A stretch of DNA of 64,000 nt from Thereva unica (GCA_949987705.1 CATLJY010000196.1:62001-126000); one strand, 5' to 3'; shown: positions 9,110 through 21,001, numbered from the stretch's first letter. Notes: a model not told the origin generated them from the letters alone. Numbers and translations are program-made.

Positions 9110-9639
9110 GTACACAAACCAAACTAAAATCAGTAAAAAAACGCTTTTTGTGAAATGTTTAGACTAAAGTACAAATCTGCGCCCTACCCTGGACTGTGTA
9201 TGCTTATCCGACCATTTAATCTGCCCGGCCCTCCCCACCTGTGACGGAAACGGAAAACGTAAAGGTTTTCCTCTAATTTACCATCAGACATTTCTTACCG
9301 TAATCCATTTATAGCTTCCCCAAAAAGGTATAAGCAGATAAAGTCCTACACAAACGTTTTCCCACCTTTCAGTTTGCCTACATCCTCCTTGAGGAGTGGA
9401 GTTTGTCCTCTTGACTGTCAGATAAGGGCCCGGCGGGGGTGGGGGCTTAAATCTGTAAATAAAAATTTCTGCCTGGATAATTGCTTAGAAGTGGGCTGGA
9501 AGATTTATTTTTACCCCAATGGTGGAATTTATTCGTTCATTTGTAAAGCAGTTATTCACTGTCGTCAATTTTTTTTTGTCTAAATTTCCGCCCCCGTGGG
9601 CAAATTTGGTTGTCACTGTTTTTGCTTGTAGCTCAGGTA

Positions 9640-9965
9640 ACCGGGATTATGATTGGTGGCAGCGGGGGTGTTTTCAGCACTGATGGACACTGATGTCCTT
9701 CGGATTTTTATAAAATATCTTTATTTATTTTGTTTCCTCGTCAATCCTGGGGATTTGTTGTTGATGGGTTTTTTTGGTTTTTTAGTAGAAACGGCTTAAT
9801 GTAGGATTATAGTGGTGTTTGTCTAAGTCCAGTATTATAAAATGGTTTTGACAAAATCTTTAGTGCTTTTATTTGTGGAGGACCGTTCCGAAGCCGGATT
9901 CACTGCAGAGCAGGTGTTACTTTTGTCCAAGAGGTACATACTTCGTTACACTGAAATAGCTTAGC
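9640..9965 (+). pseudogene. Possible LTR-retrotransposon 5' leader and gag start
   Basis: GATTGGTGGCAGCGG at about 9,650 resembles a gypsy-group tRNA primer-binding site. About 190 bases later an ATG at 9,842 opens a 40-codon frame (MVLTKSLVLLFVEDRSEAGF and onward) that could be a gag N-terminus. No LTR pair is visible in the window and the frame ends quickly, so this is tentative. Confidence 0.25.
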
Positions 9966-10405
9966 GCTACTTCGACGAACTCCGATTTTAATTGCAATAT
10001 CAAAATAAATACTTTCATCACAACTTAGGATTTTTGTAATTATGCCTTTTGTGGATCAGCTGCTTTGTTTCAAGTAAGCTTAATCAAATGAGAATTCTAA
10101 AGAGTCATTTGTTAACTGACATAAAAAAAGGAGGGGTTATCAATTCGACGTGCAGGTATTTTTTTGTCCTGTTCACGCATAACTTTGCAACGCAATAACT
10201 TTTTTCTTTGTTTGGTCGAAAGGGGAGTTTCCCACGGTGGTCCCGTACAATTTTTTCTTAAATCTGATAAAGGAGGTCGAAGTTAGGCATACAATACTGT
10301 TAAAATTTGTACACTCTGAACCTTTCATAGGCAGCGAACAAATTACTTTATTATCGTGTAATTAATAGAAGTCCGGTGGATGAGTGGATAAAGCCGGAAT
10401 TACAT
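9966..10405. other. No recognisable feature
   Basis: No frame or repeat I can assign. The stretch lies between the possible gag fragment and the next MITE. Confidence 0.4.
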
Positions 10406-10408
10406 TAT

Positions 10409-10716
10409 TGGCCTCGATTCCCAGATCCGACGGGAGGGAAGTGAGTGAGGATTTGACACTTTGCGATTCTCAAATCCGCAGTCCCGGATTGGTTTAAATC
10501 GAAAATTCGGAGTGAAGACTCAAGCGATAATGAAATAAACGATGTCGGATTATCTTAGGCGCATTTGTCGTTCAAATCCGCAGAAAATTTGTTGCGGATC
10601 ACACTTTTACAGCGCGGAAAATGTCAAAAAGAAATTCGGGGTTGCGGATTTGAGAATCGCAAAGTGTCAAATCCGCAACTCACTTCCCCGCCGCCGGATC
10701 TGGGAATCGAGGCCAT
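10409..10716. mobile_element. MITE with ~70-bp terminal inverted repeats
   Basis: GGCCTCGATTCCCAGATCCG at the left end is matched inverted at the right (10,697-10,716). The arms continue for about 70 bases, sharing GGATTTGACACTTTGCGATT and CTCAAATCCGCA. ATT precedes the left end and follows the right end, a possible 3-bp target duplication. It is about 308 bp long and non-coding. Confidence 0.7.
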
Positions 10717-10718
10717 TG

Positions 10719-11690
10719 TGTCGTGTTGTGTTGTGTCGCTATCTAAAGCAATTCAATCCATGTATTTCCCCAGTAGGAATTCTAGGAAGGCCTTACCGAT
10801 GGGGCACTGAAATAAGTACTTATCTGGTAAGGGGTACCCCTTATTTCCTTGATGCTAGATGAGCCCTTATATAACCCATTACAAGAGAAGGCAGATGGTA
10901 AGGTGCAGTCCAAAATTATACCCAAACAAGTGAGAATCTGCCCGATGACTCAAGGGAGCTTTCCTGGAGTTTTCATAAATTTTATAGAAAAAAAGAAAAC
11001 GGGCAATTATATTCGTCGACACAAAATGCGACATTAGCATACTCAATAGCCCGGCTCTCATTCGATACGGAGGACAAGCAGCTTTGGAGAAGTGGTTAGA
11101 ATTTAGTTGGAGGACTGCTTAGGTAAAGCCACTCTCGGGCTTGGAAAGAAAAGGCATTTGTAAAAGATGAGCAAAATAAAAGCATTTCGATACCGGATCA
11201 CATATCCATAGGCGCCCATGAATATTTCTTTTTGCAATGTTCCATTTGCTGCCTTACTATACCCCTTACATATGAGCAGTTCTATAAGTACTCTAATACC
11301 CTCGACACACCAGCACTCTTAATCTTGATTATGACGTCAAAATGACGTAGACCCATACAAAATATATGGAAATAAAATGCAATCTACGTCATTCTGACGT
11401 CATAATCAAGATTAAGAGTGCTGGTGTGTCGAGGGTATAAGGTAAGTACTAAAGTAAGGCCTTACCTCCTATGACATCGTGTGTAAAAGTAAGCACTTCT
11501 GTAAGGGGTGTGGTAAGGCCTACCCCTTACCAGTAAGTGCTGATTTCAGTACTTCTGTAAGCTTACCGGTCCTACTGGGTCCTAGGAGCAAGTCACATTA
11601 CTATGTTGTGTTGTGGTGTGTTGTGCTCCCGACTTGGCTTCTCCGATCTGCGTCAGAACGCTGGAAAGCGACACAACACACCACACATGT
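10719..11690. mobile_element. Imperfect palindromic element with TGTTGTGTCGC ends
   Basis: Outer arms TGTTGTGTCGCT (near 10,730) and GCGACACAACA (near 11,670) and inner arms CCCAGTAGGA and CTGGTAAGGGGTA, each present in inverted orientation on the other side, define a diverged foldback-like element. It carries many TAAGTACTT and GGTAAGG words and has itself received the 141-bp MITE at 11,297. Confidence 0.5.
11297..11437. mobile_element. 141-bp near-perfect palindromic MITE carrying CRE sites
   Basis: TACCCTCGACACACCAGCAC begins the left arm and its inverse ends the right arm; about 43 bases per arm are identical and the match continues to about 54. TAA flanks both ends (11,294-11,296 and 11,438-11,440), a PIF/Harbinger-type 3-bp target duplication. 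Each arm includes TGACGTCA, the consensus cAMP-response element, followed by TGACGTAG. The short unpaired loop is non-coding. Confidence 0.85.
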
Positions 11691-11786
11691 AAACGGGTGC
11701 TTTGGAAGGCAGGCCTCATAAATTATTTTCGGATGTGGATATAACTAGTGCAAATATGTATTTTCTAATTGAAATTATACTAATAA

Positions 11787-11879
11787 TATGAATATGAAGT
11801 TTTATATAATGTAAAATCTAAGCATTATAAAGATGAAGCAGTTAGAGCTGCTGCTTGGAAAGAAATTGCAAAAAAGTCA
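11787..11879 (+). pseudogene. MADF domain, N-terminal half
   Basis: Plus-strand YEYEVLYNVKSKHYKDEAV then RAAAWKEIAKKS is the first half of a MADF (Myb/SANT-like) DNA-binding domain, with the expected LYN--S--Y-D----AW-EIA spacing. A stop follows within two codons. The natural continuation of the domain appears 3.3 kb downstream at 15,237, so an insertion or intron separates the halves. MADF proteins accompany many Harbinger transposases. Confidence 0.65.
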
Positions 11880-11996
11880 TTATGACAGATAAACTACTTT
11901 TATTTTAAAATTGATACATTTCATTTTATTTTTTGTTTTCCTTTTTTCATTAATTTAAATTCTACTTTGCCTGATTTTTTCCATTTGCTACGGCGC

Positions 11997-14440
11997 ACAG
12001 TGGTACGAATTGCCGAAAACGTGGACAAAAGTCTAAATATTGATAAATTTGAACGAAATTCGGCATTATAGGGTAATCGACCTCGCTGATCACGAATTTG
12101 ATGTCAAAAACTGAAAATTCAAAATGGCGAATCCAATATGGCGGACATAAGTTTTAAAACATTGTAGATATAAACTCAAAACTTGTATCTAGATGTTTTT
12201 GGGCATGCCGATTACGAATTTGATGTCAAAATTTTGGAAATTCAAAATGGCGAATCCAATATGGCGGACATAATTATTCAAAATTTGTACAAATAAGTTT
12301 AAAACTTGTATTTATATGTTTTTGAGCATGCTGAATACGAATTTGATACTGATTGAATGATTCCGTTTACAAGATATGTAGGTTAAAAATATCACCAAAA
12401 TGCTAAAATATTGGAATTTTTCTAAAAAAAAAAAAACGAAGAATATTGGGATTTAGATCTCATTTTTTATTACATATCTTGTAAACGGAGTCACTCACGT
12501 TCCTGTTCTTAATATCATATAAAGGAATACACATTTACCTAAAAGACGAACCGAATTACGTTGCTCTACGATAATTAGTCTATAGTCCTTGGAAATGGTA
12601 CTTTAACATTGCAAAAATGCAGGACAAGGTTTTGTTTTTGGGATGGAAATGAGTTATACATCTTGCAAACGCTTGTCATAAAATGAATACGCCCGTATGT
12701 TTTTAGATAGTTAGAATAAATGAAATACTTTTTTGTGCAGTCCTAAAACAAATTATTTTAAAAAATTGGAGTAACGCATGTTATTATTCAAAGAATTTCA
12801 TTTTAAACCATAACGTACCTTATAAAACATGGCATAACAGCAATAAAAACCCACAAAAAATGCGAAACAATTTATTGCATTACTCAAACATCGGCATTTC
12901 TTATAACGTATAGTCATTCATTCATTATTATTACTTGTTAGCTGTTATTGCTAATTTCTAGGAGGTAAAATATTATATTCAGAAAATCTGTCACTTTCAT
13001 ACCTTCGGGACGCTGTAAAACCCTTCGTAGTGAATGAAATTAAAAAAGTAATGAATGAAAATTATTCCTAATGAAACGCTCTACAAAAAACTTGTTATTA
13101 TTTTTTTTTTGTTAAAGTTGAAGGAAAAAAAGTTATAGCCTTTAAAAGAAAATATTGTAACTAATTTTTGTGTTCTAAGGCTTATAACTTCTTAATTATT
13201 CATTTTACCACAAAATTTCTGGCTAATAAATTGTAGATTATTTAATTCTAAACAAAAAGTGTCCTTGCAAATTTTCGGTAAGATGTACCGTTTCGGAGAT
13301 ATAGTGGAAAAACCATTTGCACACGTTTTCCAAGATGGCGGCCAAATGGGGGGGTTAGAATCCCGAAAACTCAAACTTAAGCTCACATTGACCCCCCCTA
13401 TACATCCCAAAAATAAAACCTTGTCCTGCATTTTTGCAATGTTTAAGTACCATTTCCATGGACTACTAGGAGTTATTCAACTTTAAGTAAATATTAAAAA
13501 AATACATTTTTTTCTTTCGTAAACACACTGTACCTTAGTGGATAGTGGGAGTAGCCCCCTCTCTAGAATAATTTTTTTCTCCAAAACCATCCAGGAATCA
13601 CCCCTGAAAAGGAGGATTTATTGAAAGTCTGATGACCAAAGTTGCGAAGTAGGGGATATGAGTATTTTATATATCTCATGAACGGCGATTCGGACAGGAA
13701 AATGTATATGATTTTTTGTAGATAATCGCTTGTTCTCCAAACTTTGTAAAATTATGTCCGCCATATTGGATCCGCCATTCTGAATTTTAAAATTTTAACA
13801 TCAAATTCGCGACCAGCGACGTCGATAACATGATACCACCATAGTGCAGATTTATCAATATGGAGAATTTTCCCGCACTTTTATAGACATTTCATTAAAA
13901 CTAAAATATAGCAGCCGTAACTGCAAACGTGGTTTACTAAGAAAGTTGCGGCTAGTAGCTGGATTTTCTTTTTTAATCCTGAAGTAAATATAACTTATTT
14001 TATAAAAAAATACTTGACCTAGTGGTATTCCGTGGAACTCATAAATTATCCTTTAATTTCGATTGAATGTTATAAATTTTTCTCGTTATTATACATAATT
14101 ATTGTTTATTTCAATAACAAATGTTAACACGTCGCTTAACAAGTTATAAAGCATTTAAAATTTAGTACATACTTGGAGAAGCATTATCCATTTTCAATAT
14201 TTCGAATCTGTATTGTCGCTATAATTTTATACAAGTTTCAATTTGCACAACGTTTTTTAAGCACAGAGCCGAACGTTCGGACTGCTGTGCAGCTTCAAGG
14301 AAAAACAATTAACCGTTTCTACTGCCGGGATTTAATAGTCCCAACAATATTGTAGTCAACCCAAAAGATGAAAATCCCTAAATCGAAACTTTTATTTTCG
14401 GACTTTTGTCCACGTTTTAGGCAATTCGTCCCACTGTGCG
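11997..14440. mobile_element. Long foldback element with 38-bp conserved termini
   Basis: CACAGTGGTACGAATTGCCG at the left and its near-inverse at 14,403-14,440 continue for about 38 bases, including AACGTGGACAAAAGTC. The arms are far longer but imperfect: 12,030-12,650 pairs with 13,400-13,890, sharing CAATATGGCGGACATAA and TGCAGGACAAGG. GGC next to both ends may be the target duplication. No transposase is encoded. Arm modules (ATATCTCATGAACGGC, ACATATCTTGTAAACGGAG) are shared with the foldbacks at 21.0 and 25.1 kb. Confidence 0.7.
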
Positions 14441-15200
14441 GCATTTGCCTTGCGGAACTAACAAAATATTGTTTTATTATTCTCTGACAAGTACTGCGAT
14501 TTGCAACGGATTTCATCAAAGTGGTTCAAGATTTAATAATCCGCCCGAAGTACTGTTATTTCCTGCTAAACTAATAAGATTCAGCAAAGGGTCTTGGAAA
14601 ACTCACCATCTTGCTCTCAGGACCCCAAATGCATTTTCAGCCGTATTTATTTTATTTTTGTCGTTATTTACTAATTTTGCTTTACTATAAGGTGTTAATA
14701 AATAATTGGTTAGCGGAAATGCCGCGTCAGCTACAATTACAAAAGGTAACTGTTGTTTATTGTCACAAACTGGTCGACTTTCAGGAACATGAAGCTGGTT
14801 TTGTTTAAACACTTTCCCCATTTGTGAATTTTTAATAAGACCATCATTGCTGTTTCGTCCATACCGTCCCACATAAATCATTATAAATTTGTACCCAGCA
14901 TCCACAAGGGCAAGAAGCACAGTAGAATGTTGTTTATAATTATAAAATGATGACCCTGAATATATGAAGCGAATTATATTAACGTGTTTCCCATCCAATG
15001 CAAAATACAGTTTGGAAAAATCTAATAAATCTTAAGTTTTTTTCTTCCACTTTCTGATGATTGGGACATTACAATTGGAGCCATATTTTTACAAATTGCC
15101 TCAAACACTTCCTCTACGATATTTCTTACTGTCGCAAATCCCATTCGGTAATTGAATCCTAACGACCGAAATGAATTCCCGCCACAAATCTGAAATTTAG
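14400..15200 (-). pseudogene. PIF/Harbinger transposase, decayed
   Basis: Minus-strand pieces in order: ICGGNSFRSLGFNYRMGFAT (helix block before the core), DGKHV (first catalytic Asp, near 14,998), SGSSFYNYKQHSTVLLALVD, FVIVADAAFPL (second Asp) and ENAFGVLRARW (catalytic Glu). All three catalytic positions are still visible, but stops and shifts separate the blocks, for example between the helix block and DGKH. The 3' end runs into the foldback at 14,440. A likely N-terminal exon is at 16,000-16,113. Confidence 0.75.
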
Positions 15201-15236
15201 AAATATTCCGAATGATAAATATTGTCCATATTTACA

Positions 15237-15305
15237 GTTGAAGAAAGTAAAGAAGAGTGGACCAAGTTAATGAATGTCTATTATAGCGCAGTGAGTTCTG
15301 GAGTT
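15237..15305 (+). pseudogene. MADF domain, C-terminal half
   Basis: VEESKEEWTKLMNVYYSAVSSG follows a TTTACAG that could be a splice acceptor. It completes the MADF domain begun at 11,787 (V-E---KEEW--L---Y). It lies on the strand opposite to the Harbinger transposase and inside the span of that gene. Confidence 0.6.
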
Positions 15306-15341
15306 TAGACAAAGCACGACCAACCTGAAATCCCCACCCCT

Positions 15342-15800
15342 GTGCAATCGCAGTCATCCACGTCATTGGGCGGCACGGAAAGTCAAATTCCAGAAAGTCC
15401 TGCTCCAGAAAATTCTACTCTAGGAAGTCCAGCGCCTGCAAGTGCATTTTCATTCGAGTCACAAATGAGTCGAAGTCCGATCAAAAAGACAGCGATTAAA
15501 ACTGCAACAGAGCCCCGATACTCATCAACTTGTGGAATTTGATGAAAATTACCAATTTTTTTAATCATGATCAAGGCAGTGAAAAAACTTCCCGAATTGG
15601 ACCAAACAAAAGTAAAATTAGATTTACAATAATCGATTTTTAAAAACTATTCACAAATTTCCGTATCAAAATAATTTCCACTGAACAGATTCCTCCATTG
15701 TCGAGTTTCCATTTGGAACTAGCTCCCAGCAGACAAAATATACAATCCAGAGTAACCTACCAACCACCTGAGCCGCATTCCGAAGACAGTGGCAACAACT
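15342..15800 (+). pseudogene. MADF-BESS protein linker and BESS motif
   Basis: A Ser/Pro/Glu-rich linker (QIPESPAPENSTLGSPAPAS) is followed, after a one-base shift near 15,560, by LIMIKAVKKLPELDQTKVKL, a good BESS motif, the C-terminal protein-interaction helix of MADF-BESS factors. A further Pro/Ser-rich segment runs to about 15,800. Together with 11,787 and 15,237 this gives the order MADF-linker-BESS. Whether it was a host gene or the partner gene of the Harbinger element cannot be settled here. Confidence 0.6.
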
Positions 15801-15999
15801 CCACTATAACAAAATATTATAAAAATTTATTTTTTTGGTTCCATTGGTTTGCGTTTGGTATGAGTTTTCTATTCCTTTGCAATCACGGAATGAATTTCTT
15901 GAAATTGCAATTTGCTGACTCTAAAATATTGCTGAAATCTTTCAGCACCAGCTTCCAGATCTTTATATTGACTGTGGAATTCACTCTCAATCTCTAATC

Positions 16000-16113
16000 T
16001 TATTTATGGGGTGGACCCAAAAATTTTGCTTTTTTTCTGCTTTTTTCGCATAATTGTGACACTAACAAAAATATTTGGTCTTCAATATCGTCCTCGGAAT
16101 CGGATGAAAACAT
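16000..16113 (-). pseudogene. Probable Harbinger transposase N-terminal exon
   Basis: Minus-strand frame FSSDSEDDIEDQIFLLVSQL then CEKSRKKAKFLGPP: acidic start followed by a basic stretch and an aromatic/Pro end, the layout of Harbinger transposase N-termini (R/K-rich then F/YW-HP). It lies upstream, in the right orientation, of the catalytic blocks at 14,400-15,200. Low sequence specificity keeps confidence modest. Confidence 0.4.
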
Positions 16114-16199
16114 TTCACCTAGTAGCCCAGTTGTCAGAGCCAAAGGGAATTGTCCAATTTCTATGGGACTTTGGCCACTCTTAAACAAACAGTTCAGCT

Positions 16200-17275
16200 A
16201 ATAATATGTGATTGATTTATTAGCTCAAATCAGTAAGAATGAGGATCTACAGCTAGTTTTGTATCAAGATTTTTATTTAGATGTTTTTTAACATTTAATT
16301 GAAACAGGTTATTTATGAAATAAAACTTGTTTTTTTTAATTATGTTTATTTATTAGTCAGATTCATAAGTTATGAGAACATTATCATTAGTAGAATTTTT
16401 AATTATGTTATTTAATGAAAACTATATTCAATATAGTGGAGGGATTGCATTGTATTTTAAATCGATTTGAATTTGTTGGTTTATGGAGTTTTGATTTGGC
16501 AACACTGAAACCAAATCCGAAGCCGGTTGATGTGTAACATCAAATCAAATACTAAAAAAAGGTTTTTTTACAATGCCAATTGACACAAAGTTATTTGCAC
16601 CAGATGTTTACTAAAATAGAATTTAAAATATTGGTAAATTATTTTTTTGGCCAATGGCCAAGTTCAGACAATTCCCTTTAGACTGAAAGCCAGCACAAAA
16701 TGTGATATCGCTGAAAATTGTGTCATAGGTACTCTTTTGCGTGTAGAACACGATAAAAAAATGTTTGCTGTTCTAAAGTATATGCTAACTTCACAATTTC
16801 GAAAAAAGTTTCGAAAAATTGGTTTTTGCGTTATATCTCGAAAAAAAAAAAACAAAAAAAAATCCAAAAACTAATTGTACCACGTGAAAGAGCGGAAAAT
16901 TTCACTAAAAGTCATGTAATAACATATTCTAAAAATTTCTTCTTATTATTATTTAAAAATAATAAAAAAATAAAAATAAGAAAGCGAATTCGAAAACTCT
17001 ACGCGCGCCAAACCTCAGAATTCAAATATTCAAGCGAGGCGTTCGGGGAAAAACTTGTACATTTATCATAATTATACTTTTACTTTTGATGTAACAATAA
17101 TTAAAATGATATGCATTGTCTCTGTTTCATAAAACTTTCGTTTTAAATTAATCATTTTCTCTTACAGCATTCATTCAACGCCATTTTTATTTCCACAAAT
17201 AGCCGGGACACAGTCGAGAGAAGTAAAAGGCTGTGAATTGTGTGTCCTCTTGAAGAGCGTTCTGTTCAGTAATGG
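16200..17275. other. AT-rich stretch without assignable feature
   Basis: Includes a TATATCTCGAAAA tract near 16,832 and poly-A/T runs. Frames present are lysine-rich readings of A runs and are not persuasive as genes. Confidence 0.4.
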
Positions 17276-17790
17276 AAAGGGCAATACAGAATACCAGACT
17301 CCTACCTCCAACGAACACTAATGAGATTGATTCATATCTCAAAAATATGGACAATCTCATCATACAGACGATGGATAAGACTATTCCAAGAACGATAAAA
17401 AATAACAGCACGAGCTGCTACAGGAATGCAACGATCGACGCAGTGCACAAATATAAAAGTCGAGCGTTGACGAGACTAAAAGCCCTTCATCACCAGTTTC
17501 AAAACCGAACGAATTTCACTAGCGTTCGCGCGATTTCAGATTATCTAAATGAAATTGAAGTTTGGAAATCCGAGAATCGACTGCCCAGACTGCCCAGCGA
17601 GTGACATTCCCGTGGCCCAACTAAATTCTACTTGCATTGGAAAAATTGATCTCCTGTTAATAAGAAGTCGTTCGGGGTGAATGGTATCCCAAACATCGTG
17701 ATAAAGAATTTACCTCTGGTAGCTATAGACACATACACCACTTTGTTTAACAAAAACAAATTCTCTAGAAAAATCTTGTGTAACTACCAC
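17275..17790 (+). pseudogene. LINE fragment: endonuclease-RT linker and RT start
   Basis: A frame from 17,275 gives NEIDSYLKNMDNLIIQTMDK and KYKSRALTRLKALHHQFQNR, typical of the basic linker between endonuclease and reverse transcriptase in insect LINEs. After a stop at 17,602 another frame gives SFGVNGIPNIVIKNLP then YTTLFN, the first conserved block of the reverse transcriptase. The catalytic palm is missing. It is a dead, internally truncated copy. Confidence 0.6.
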
Positions 17791-18635
17791 TATTATCGTT
17801 ATTTGAACTAGCTTCTCCCAGGATTACTTTGTCACCAGTTCTAATACTAGTCAATTTCCCGCTAGTGCTAAACGTATTACAATTTTGTAAGAAGTCAGTT
17901 TATTCCGTCTACTTTCATCATACTGGGAAGTTGATCGTGTGGACCGAAAGGGTCAAACCCACATCACAACTAGATTAGATTTGGAGCAATGGCACAAATA
18001 ATATGAAATACTTATTCCTGGACCACAAGAACTAAGATGGGCTACTAAAGTCCCAGAACGATAATATACTACCATCTTTTACAGCCGTAATAATAAGTTC
18101 AAAACACACTTTCTGGTAAGTCTCCCTGTGCTCGAACCTCTAACAAACATCCTTATAGACCGGATCACCCTGATTAGTGAACGAATCACGACTTTGGCGA
18201 TTAAACCCAACATTCATAAAATAATGTTCATCTATTTGTACTAACGTAAAAAACAGAACAAGAAAAGAATGAGGGAGTAAGAGTGACATTTGATAAAGTG
18301 CTTTCCTGCCACATGAAATTCGCATTAGGAAAGCTCTTGTTGAATAAAGGATCAAACAAAAATAGGAACAGAATGCCAATCAGCACTGATATGCTATATT
18401 CGTCTTCTGCCTCCCCAACCAACACAGTTGCTAAAGGAACTGCTAACTGGTTGGGGTAGTCACTTCTTCCAAACCGTTGACTGGGATTTGTGTTTATATA
18501 GTACCAACACGAACTTTGTCGCCCTCCTTTTGTCAGGAATACGCCTAATCATACCTCACTCTACTAAATCTATAAAGTAATAGATGGGATTGCATGGATG
18601 CAATTAAAGCGTAAGAGTGAATCACTTCTCGTGAA
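17791..18635. other. No recognisable feature
   Basis: Possible remnants of the LINE above, but no block I can name on either strand. Confidence 0.35.
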
Positions 18636-18639
18636 TATA

Positions 18640-18900
18640 TTAAGATGGAAAGTTCATCTTCAGAAAAGCTGAATGATCACTCGATGACAATTCGTTTAGG
18701 GCGTTTATGCCTCTGCTATCATGGCTGGCAAATCCAAGGCCGCCCCAACATAAACACAGCCATTGCTTCCGTTCTTTAAGAATATAACAAGAAGGCCCAT
18801 GTATTATATTATAAGAAAACACCAACACATAAAACACGCATGCTATCACGTTAATTCTTTGACAATGAAGAAATTGTTTCCTGTCAAACAAATACAACAT
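18640..18900 (-). pseudogene. Possible LINE endonuclease C-terminal relic
   Basis: The minus frame ends NALNELSSSDHSAFLKMNF, matching the (L/I)SSDH end of the apurinic-type endonuclease of LINEs, where the SDH His is catalytic. Upstream residues do not give other endonuclease motifs. Confidence 0.35.
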
Positions 18901-19976
18901 CGTCTGCGAAAAATTTCAGAGCGAATATTGTAACGAACTCATCTGAATAAGCAACAACAAAAAGACTCCCTTTCATCTACCCTAATGATTAGGGCTCAAC
19001 CAAAGCGTGATTAAAAACACAAACACCAGATCCAATCCCTGAAAACCCAGGCCAATACCAAGGGTTGGGGGAGAATATTAAATCTTCACTCTCTGTTCAA
19101 TTTATGCTAAAAGAATGCTTAGGAAAGTGTTTAAGCGTTGTTCACAGAGACGGATTACAGGAATAATCTAGTCCAACTTAATTAGGTTCCAGAAGTAGTT
19201 GACAAGGCTTGGGCAGGACCAAAAAAAACACTGGGTAGGCACAGGATATACCCAATAACGGCGTAGCATAATCCAAACGGAAAAGGCAAAAGAATTTTCC
19301 TCAAAGGACGCTGAGGTGACTGGCAAATCGATATTTAATCAGGGAATCATCCTTGATGTTTCCTTGTTGCCAGGATACTAGAGGGAGACTCATGGCAAAT
19401 TTAGTTATTTCTGGTGTTTCAGCATCTCTTCGTTTTCCCTTTTGGATGCTTTATTTTTTTGTTGTGTTGGATTGTTTCTGTTTTCAAGGGTTTACATCTC
19501 ACCGATAAATCACTCAGATGTAATAAGGGCGAAAATCAACTGAAAATGATATTCAACACATGAGAAATAAATAGTGCTTGAGGGTAGCTTCTTCTTTTAT
19601 TCATTTGAGATTAGTAGAAGGTTCACTTCATTTGTTTTATTGTTGAAAGTTCTTTAAGGATTGATGAACCAAAGTAGAGATCATTTGTATGTGTCCCAGA
19701 TTTAAAATTACCCAATGTCTAATCAGGCTCTGGCGTACTGTGTACGAATTTAATATTAATGGTGTTGCAACGAAGCTTCTTATAAATTGGAATAAACCTT
19801 CACAAATATTGCATGAAACTCAACTATGGAGATGCGCTTTAACAAATTTCCCTCAAGAAATGCAGTTTAGTTTCAAGATTAGTTAAAGATTTTATAAAGC
19901 TTAATACAATTCGTACGCAAGAGATGATAACAACCTCTTGGGTTGAACTGTTCCTCAACTTAGGAGAATAGGAACC
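18901..19976. other. No recognisable feature; left flank of the hAT element
   Basis: No frame or repeat recognised. The sequence ends at the left target duplication TTGTAGCA (19,977-19,984). Confidence 0.4.
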
Positions 19977-20394
19977 TTGTAGCACAGGGGTGGCCAAAAG
20001 GTCGATCGCAAACAGTTCGACAGTCGATCCCAGACAATTTAAATAATTTACTAACTAATTCCCAAGGAGTGCTTCTACTCCCTTCTACTCACTCTACGGT
20101 ATGCGTAAGCACTTTTTATTTTTATTCCCCACTGAAACTGCGCTTGCGGTGAGATGCAACTAGCTGTCGCTAGCAATGGCATGTAATAATGGTTTACTTA
20201 TCTGAAATATTTACATACAAATTTATGGACCCAAAAAGTATAGTCCTCTTGCTCATCCATAAGCCCCTTTTGTCACCGAACTCAAATTTTGTTCAATTTC
20301 GTGCATTACTGCCAGAAATAAAATCAGATAGTGCCAAAATTTAAAAAATTAAACTTGACATTCAAAAATTGTATACTTTTCATTTTCTTACCCG

Positions 20395-20461
20395 GGGGCT
20401 ACACGATCAATTTTTCAATTGCAATATTGCATTGCAGTACTAAAATTGACCGTGTAGCCCC
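20395..20461. repeat. Palindromic left end of Harbinger element 2
   Basis: GGGGCTACACG at 20,395 is matched by CGTGTAGCCCC at 20,451-20,461, and AAAATTGA/TCAATTTT lie inside, making a 67-bp near-palindrome. It is followed by repeats of GCAAT/ATTGC, including a 14-bp palindrome CTTGCATATGCAAG at 20,498. The right end of the element at 29,53x has only TTGATCGTGG plus the same ATTGCA repeats. Confidence 0.6.
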
Positions 20462-20638
20462 TGCTGCAATATGCAATGCAATATTGTAAATGCAATGCTT
20501 GCATATGCAAGAAATTCAGATTTTGAAATGAGAAATGAGAACACCATTCTGTTGTGATAGCTTGCGACGCGGGATTGTTTTTACGTAAATCAACAAACAT
20601 TTTTCAGTTGACGGTTTTAATTACTTTTTTTATTAAAA

Positions 20639-21001
20639 ATGAGTGTAACAACAAAAATAAGCAGAGAAAAAACAATTGAAATCATACAATCATTTAGAGG
20701 AAAAGAGGCTTTGTGGAATTTTCAAAGTCCACTCTATAAAAGAGTTGATATTAAAAGAAAACAGTGGGAGGAATTGTCAACAGAGTTTAATATTTCCGTA
20801 GAGAATCTAAAGAAAAAAATAAGAAGTCTTAGGACTAGTTATATGTCAGAGAAGAAAAAAATTGAAAATTCAAAAAAATCGGGTTCCAGTGGAGATGATG
20901 TATACGCATCAAATTTGTTCTATTACAATGAAATGGATTTCTTAAATTTTACAACATCAATTAGGAATGTAATTGAAAACATTCCAAATAATAGTTCATT
21001 T
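20639..21001 (+). CDS. MADF-type Harbinger partner protein, exon 1 (unit 1)
   Basis: Exon 1 encodes a MADF/Myb-SANT-like DNA-binding domain: IIQSFRGKEALWNFQSPLYK, then KRKQWEELSTEFNISVENLK and KIRSLRTSYMSEKKK, covering residues about 12-75. In Harbinger systems such proteins bind the element ends and bring in the transposase. The exon ends at SSF directly before a GTAAGT donor. The frame stays open without joining for 14 more codons. The start Met is the first in frame after an AT-rich leader. Exon 2 is at 22,587. Confidence 0.75.

Noticed and set aside
13192..13486. Overlapping frames on both strands near the centre of the first foldback
   Set aside because: No domain is visible and the sequence is part of the diverged inverted-repeat arms.
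16647..17071. Lysine-rich frames around 16.7-17.1 kb
   Set aside because: They come from A-rich runs. Composition alone explains them.
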